A stretch of 54,932 bases of DNA from an uncultured Lachnospiraceae bacterium (lineage in GTDB: Bacteria > Bacillota > Clostridia > Lachnospirales > Lachnospiraceae). How positions within the stretch are numbered: position 1 is the first letter of the stretch; the number at the start of each line of letters is the position of its first letter. The stretch spans positions 1 through 54,932 of the forward strand of contig UQWA01000022.1 of the NCBI GenBank assembly GCA_900544685.1, read 5' to 3'. Positions 52,763 to 54,932 of the stretch are shown one piece after another. Under the pieces are notes generated by a model. The model searched no databases and had not been told where the DNA came from. It saw nothing but the letters and a program-made list of their open reading frames with translations. A program made the translations under genes and the position numbers.

Positions 52763-52917
52763 TCAAATCCGCTTTTTCGTTTCTTCCCATCAGACGATAA
52801 TATTTACACCAGAGAATTGGAGATTGCAGCGGGATAATTTCTGTTCCAAGTGTCATCCTTTCCACGATTTGTTCTTTGTAAAGAGAACAGTCATAAATAT
52901 TACTGATTCCTGCGAAT
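52713..52917 (-). pseudogene. Orphan C-terminal gene fragment
   Basis: Between the acetyltransferase stop and the receiver fragment, one frame without a start codon reads about 67 residues to TAG 52713-52715. It includes ERMTLGTEIIPLQSPILWC and KADLIERIYQTNVLVSDKIL. It looks like the end of a real protein whose front part is gone; the family is not recognised. It overlaps the start of the receiver fragment in another frame, which suggests a deletion junction at about 52715-52762. Confidence 0.4.
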
Positions 52918-53484
52918 TACCTTACAGGGATTTCCCACCGCAATTACGTTGTCTGGAATAGCTTTCGTTACAACACTGCCAGCTCCGATTACCACATTAT
53001 TTCCGATTGTTACTCCTGGTAAAATAATAGCCCCGCCACCAATCCATACATTGTTTCCAATGATAACCGGGGCAGTTTGTGTTTTACAAAATTCGAATGA
53101 GCCCTCCTCTTTCGGTTCTCCAAAACGATCCTTTGCATTTGTCGGATGAAATGCCGTATAAATTTGTACGTTCGGTGCAATTAAAGCATTGTCTCCGATG
53201 CGAATTATATTATCATCCAGAAACGTACAATTCATGTTTACTTCACAATTATTTCCAAAATATATATTATTACCGTAGTCCACATAAAAAGGGGCAGTAA
53301 TCCATAAGTTTTTACCTTTTCCGCCGAGAAGTTTACTTAGAATTTTTTCTTTTTTGTCAGCATCCGTAGAATTCGCCTGATTATAATTTCTAATCAGATC
53401 TTTTGCCTTATGCCATTGTGACAGCAATTCTGCATCTCCGCAATCATACAGTTCTCCTGACAGCATTTTTTCTCTTTCTGTCAT
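52900..53484 (-). CDS. Sugar O-acetyltransferase (maltose/galactoside type)
   Basis: The 194-residue left-handed beta-helix enzyme transfers acetyl from acetyl-CoA to sugars. It starts MTEREKMLSGELYDCGD at 53484 after GGAGGTGG; a longer frame to 53523 lacks a site. The hexapeptide repeats include CEVNMNCTFLDDNIIRIGDNAL (by position about 80-102), the catalytic His is in YTAFHPTNAKDR, and the C-terminus has NNVWIGGGAIILPGVTIG and GSVVTKAIPDNVIAVGNPCK. It has the family's usual length. Neighbouring genes are broken, so its setting does not show a pathway. Confidence 0.93.
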   Translation of the reverse strand: MTEREKMLSGELYDCGDAELLSQWHKAKDLIRNYNQANSTDADKKEKILSKLLGGKGKNLWITAPFYVDYGNNIYFGNNCEVNMNCTFLDDNIIRIGDNALIAPNVQIYTAFHPTNAKDRFGEPKEEGSFEFCKTQTAPVIIGNNVWIGGGAIILPGVTIGNNVVIGAGSVVTKAIPDNVIAVGNPCKVIRRNQ

Positions 53485-53526
53485 AGCCACCTCCGCCAAA
53501 TATATCGTCAGATATTTCATCACAGT

Positions 53527-54008
53527 TTAACTTTGATAAACAAATAGTCGGTTCATTCCCTCTTGCCATGGATATTCAAATTCCAGGTATACAATTTCTT
53601 TTCCAAACCGTGCAAATCTGTCTTTCCAATACTTTGTCGTTGCCTGTCTTAATCTCATTACATGATCTTCTTCATAAATGTGATTGCCCATATTTTCATA
53701 TCCAAAGCTTTCAAGCTCCTCTTTTGGCATCACATCCAGTACATTTGACAGAATTATTCCGTCAAAAGAGTTTTCATCCAATTGTTTTAATGTATGCTCT
53801 CCTCCTTCTAAGAAAGCTACTGTTTTATAATAACTGAGTTTTGCTGTTTCATTTGCAAATTGAATGCCAGTTCGGGAAGCATCGATTCCCAGGATCTTGT
53901 GCGTCGGTTGATACTGCAGATATTGAAAAGAAATATCTCCGGTTCCACATCCAAAATCTAACACATTCGTTGTTTTTCCGCAAATATTTTTAATGCTTCA
54001 TCAAACAT
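53527..54008 (-). pseudogene. Frameshifted SAM-dependent methyltransferase
   Basis: A class I methyltransferase with the SAM-binding motif NVLDFGCGTGDISF is broken. From ATG 54008 (after AGGTGG) the frame gives MFDEALKIFAEKQRMC and stops. The rest of the protein is in another frame from about 53980: one extra A in the run of five A at 53973-53977 (T on the plus strand) would join them. The middle also appears shortened: VLDVMPKEELESFGYENMG runs straight from motif region IV to a late helix, without the usual beta5 stretch. The N-terminus is short as well. It ends EYPWQEGMNRLFVYQS. Confidence 0.75.
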
Positions 54009-54020
54009 TGTTTCCACCTG

Positions 54021-54053
54021 TAAAAACTCCCATAGGATTTTCTCTACGGGAGT
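54021..54053 (-). terminator. Terminator between the repeat protein and the methyltransferase
   Basis: On the minus strand ACTCCCGTAG (54053-54044) pairs with CTATGGGAGT (54035-54026), with one G-T pair and an 8-nt loop, followed by TTTTTAC. It ends the upstream repeat-protein gene; the methyltransferase remnant starts 13 bp beyond. Confidence 0.85.
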
Positions 54054-54122
54054 TTATATTAGTCTATTAAATTCTCACTACAAGCTTGCTCTTCTGCTTC
54101 ATAGTGCCTCGCCTTTCATAAC

Positions 54123-54932
54123 TCACTTGGCTGCATCATACCAATATTTCACTTTTCCTTTTTTGAATCCTACATATGATCCATCACCGTAATACCAAAA
54201 ATTCCATCCGCCCGATGAACTGGATGTACGTTCCGGGGTGCCCCATGTATATTTAACCTGATTTTTTGTCATATTATTTTTGACATGAGATGCATACCAG
54301 ACAACATCTTTTGGTTCTTTATCCTTACCAACGACTTTTCCTTTATACGTAAGTACTATGTTAATTTTACTTCCATATGCTGGTTTTCTGATTTTTACTT
54401 TAACTTTCTTTGTTTGTTTTTTTATTTTTGTCGTATATGTTTTCTTTCCAATTTTTACTTTTAAAACAGCATTTTTAATTGGTGAATCCAGTGTTATATA
54501 TACACATTTTGAATTTTTATATACAATTGAATGTTGAAAGTCATAACTGCTGCATCCCTCTCCATCATATTTCCATTTGATAGTTCTTGGAATATAAGCA
54601 CCACATTCTTCGCAATTGTATCGTATCGTTCCTTTTGAATACAATGTTGCCGACTTGCTCACGTAAGAATCATAAGATACCAGCGAATGTTTCTCTTTTT
54701 TCCATATTTGCGCATTGCAGTCGTTGCAGGTATATTGTTTTTTATGATAAGTAGAATCTGTATATTCCGTAGCATAGCCCTCAGACCAGTCATGCTTTTC
54801 TTTTATGAACTTTGTAGCTCCGCAATCGTTGCAGGTATATAATCTCTTGTGATAAGCAGAATCTACATATTCTGTATCATAGCCCTCAGACCAGTCATGC
54901 TTTTCTTTTATGAACTTTGTAGCTCCGCAATC
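54123..54932 (-). CDS. Repeat protein with CxxC tandem repeats, N-terminus outside window
   Basis: Only the last 269 residues are in the window; the gene runs off at 54932 and has no start here. It begins with two nearly identical 35-residue repeats (DCGATKFIKEKHDWSEGY type, each with CNDCGA and a following His) and a third diverged one (CNDCNAQIWKKEKHS, then YNCEECGAYI). The pattern suggests zinc-ribbon-like units. A Lys-rich beta region follows (KVKIGKKTYTTKIKKQTKK), and the end resembles the BamE/SmpA-type fold: NMTKNQVKYTWGTPERTSSS, WNFWYYGDGSYVGFKKGKV. The function is unknown; it could be secreted or surface-associated. Confidence 0.75.
   Translation of the reverse strand, partial: DCGATKFIKEKHDWSEGYDTEYVDSAYHKRLYTCNDCGATKFIKEKHDWSEGYATEYTDSTYHKKQYTCNDCNAQIWKKEKHSLVSYDSYVSKSATLYSKGTIRYNCEECGAYIPRTIKWKYDGEGCSSYDFQHSIVYKNSKCVYITLDSPIKNAVLKVKIGKKTYTTKIKKQTKKVKVKIRKPAYGSKINIVLTYKGKVVGKDKEPKDVVWYASHVKNNMTKNQVKYTWGTPERTSSSSGGWNFWYYGDGSYVGFKKGKVKYWYDAAK
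54723..54932 (-). repeat. 105-bp tandem repeat inside the repeat protein
   Basis: Two consecutive 105-bp units (54932-54828 and 54827-54723) are almost identical at the nucleotide level and encode 35 residues each. A third, diverged unit follows below 54722. More copies probably lie beyond the window end. Confidence 0.85.

Noticed and set aside
1..54932. tRNA, rRNA, CRISPR or insertion sequence
   Set aside because: No tRNA-like GGTTCGAATC arm, regularly spaced direct repeats or transposase frame was found on reading both strands.

Overview
The window looks like chromosomal DNA of a low-to-mid-GC, anaerobic, gut-type Firmicute, most likely a Lachnospiraceae member. The reasons are a methionyl-tRNA synthetase under a T-box, a gdpP-rplI-dnaB block, a YesL-family protein, MalEFG-type sugar import without its own ATPase gene, and strong AGGAGG ribosome sites almost everywhere. 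I see no rRNA, tRNA, CRISPR array, phage module or insertion sequence. The genus cannot be fixed from the sequence alone.

Layout. 1-1953: divergent pair (truncated gene, YesL) and an alpha/beta hydrolase. 2012-6029: metG-tatD-rsmA behind a Met T-box leader. 6083-10675: ribD-ribE-ribBA-ribH plus a HAD phosphatase behind an FMN riboswitch with two successive terminators. 10754-21948: an amino-acid/hydantoin catabolic region (dpaL/ygeX, ygeY, a Na+/solute symporter, a D-aminoacylase, ridA, and separately hyuA). It carries its own sigma-54 enhancer-binding activator, a near-consensus sigma-54 promoter, two mirror-image upstream sites and, on the opposite strand inside the cluster, rpoN itself. 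22129-23406: ClC channel. 23527-32004: a malto-oligosaccharide operon (solute-binding protein, two permeases, LacI regulator, MalQ, M19 dipeptidase, GH13 glucosidase). 32034-39410: a SipW/TasA-like surface operon of four SipW-type secreted proteins, a SipW signal peptidase and a large SpaA/D2-type adhesin. 39464-45073: a DUF885 metallopeptidase, then gdpP, rplI and dnaB. 45258-49388: two small XRE regulators, a DUF362 protein, an AGE-family sugar isomerase and an unknown protein. 49440-54932: an AlkD-like repair protein, a hybrid histidine kinase, decayed gene fragments, a sugar acetyltransferase, a broken methyltransferase, and a repeat protein that runs off the end.

How the genes work together. 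In the catabolic region, DpaL would turn 2,3-diaminopropionate into pyruvate and ammonia through 2-aminoacrylate, which RidA removes. YgeY, the D-aminoacylase and HyuA would open amide, carbamoyl or hydantoin precursors, and the symporter would import substrate. The gene set resembles the E. coli ygeV-ygeX-ygeY-hyuA(ygeZ) region linked to anaerobic purine/urate breakdown, but ygeW, ygfK and ssnA are absent here. In the surface operon, SipW is expected to process the four TasA/BsaA-like subunits. One subunit has a V-x-T-G-D sortase-like tail, and the large adhesin has no visible anchor.

The two strongest leads for something not well described are the SipW-dependent surface-fibre operon with its long structured leader (32034-39410), and the sigma-54 catabolic locus that contains its own sigma factor, its activator and a pair of exactly reverse-complementary operator sites (10754-21948).
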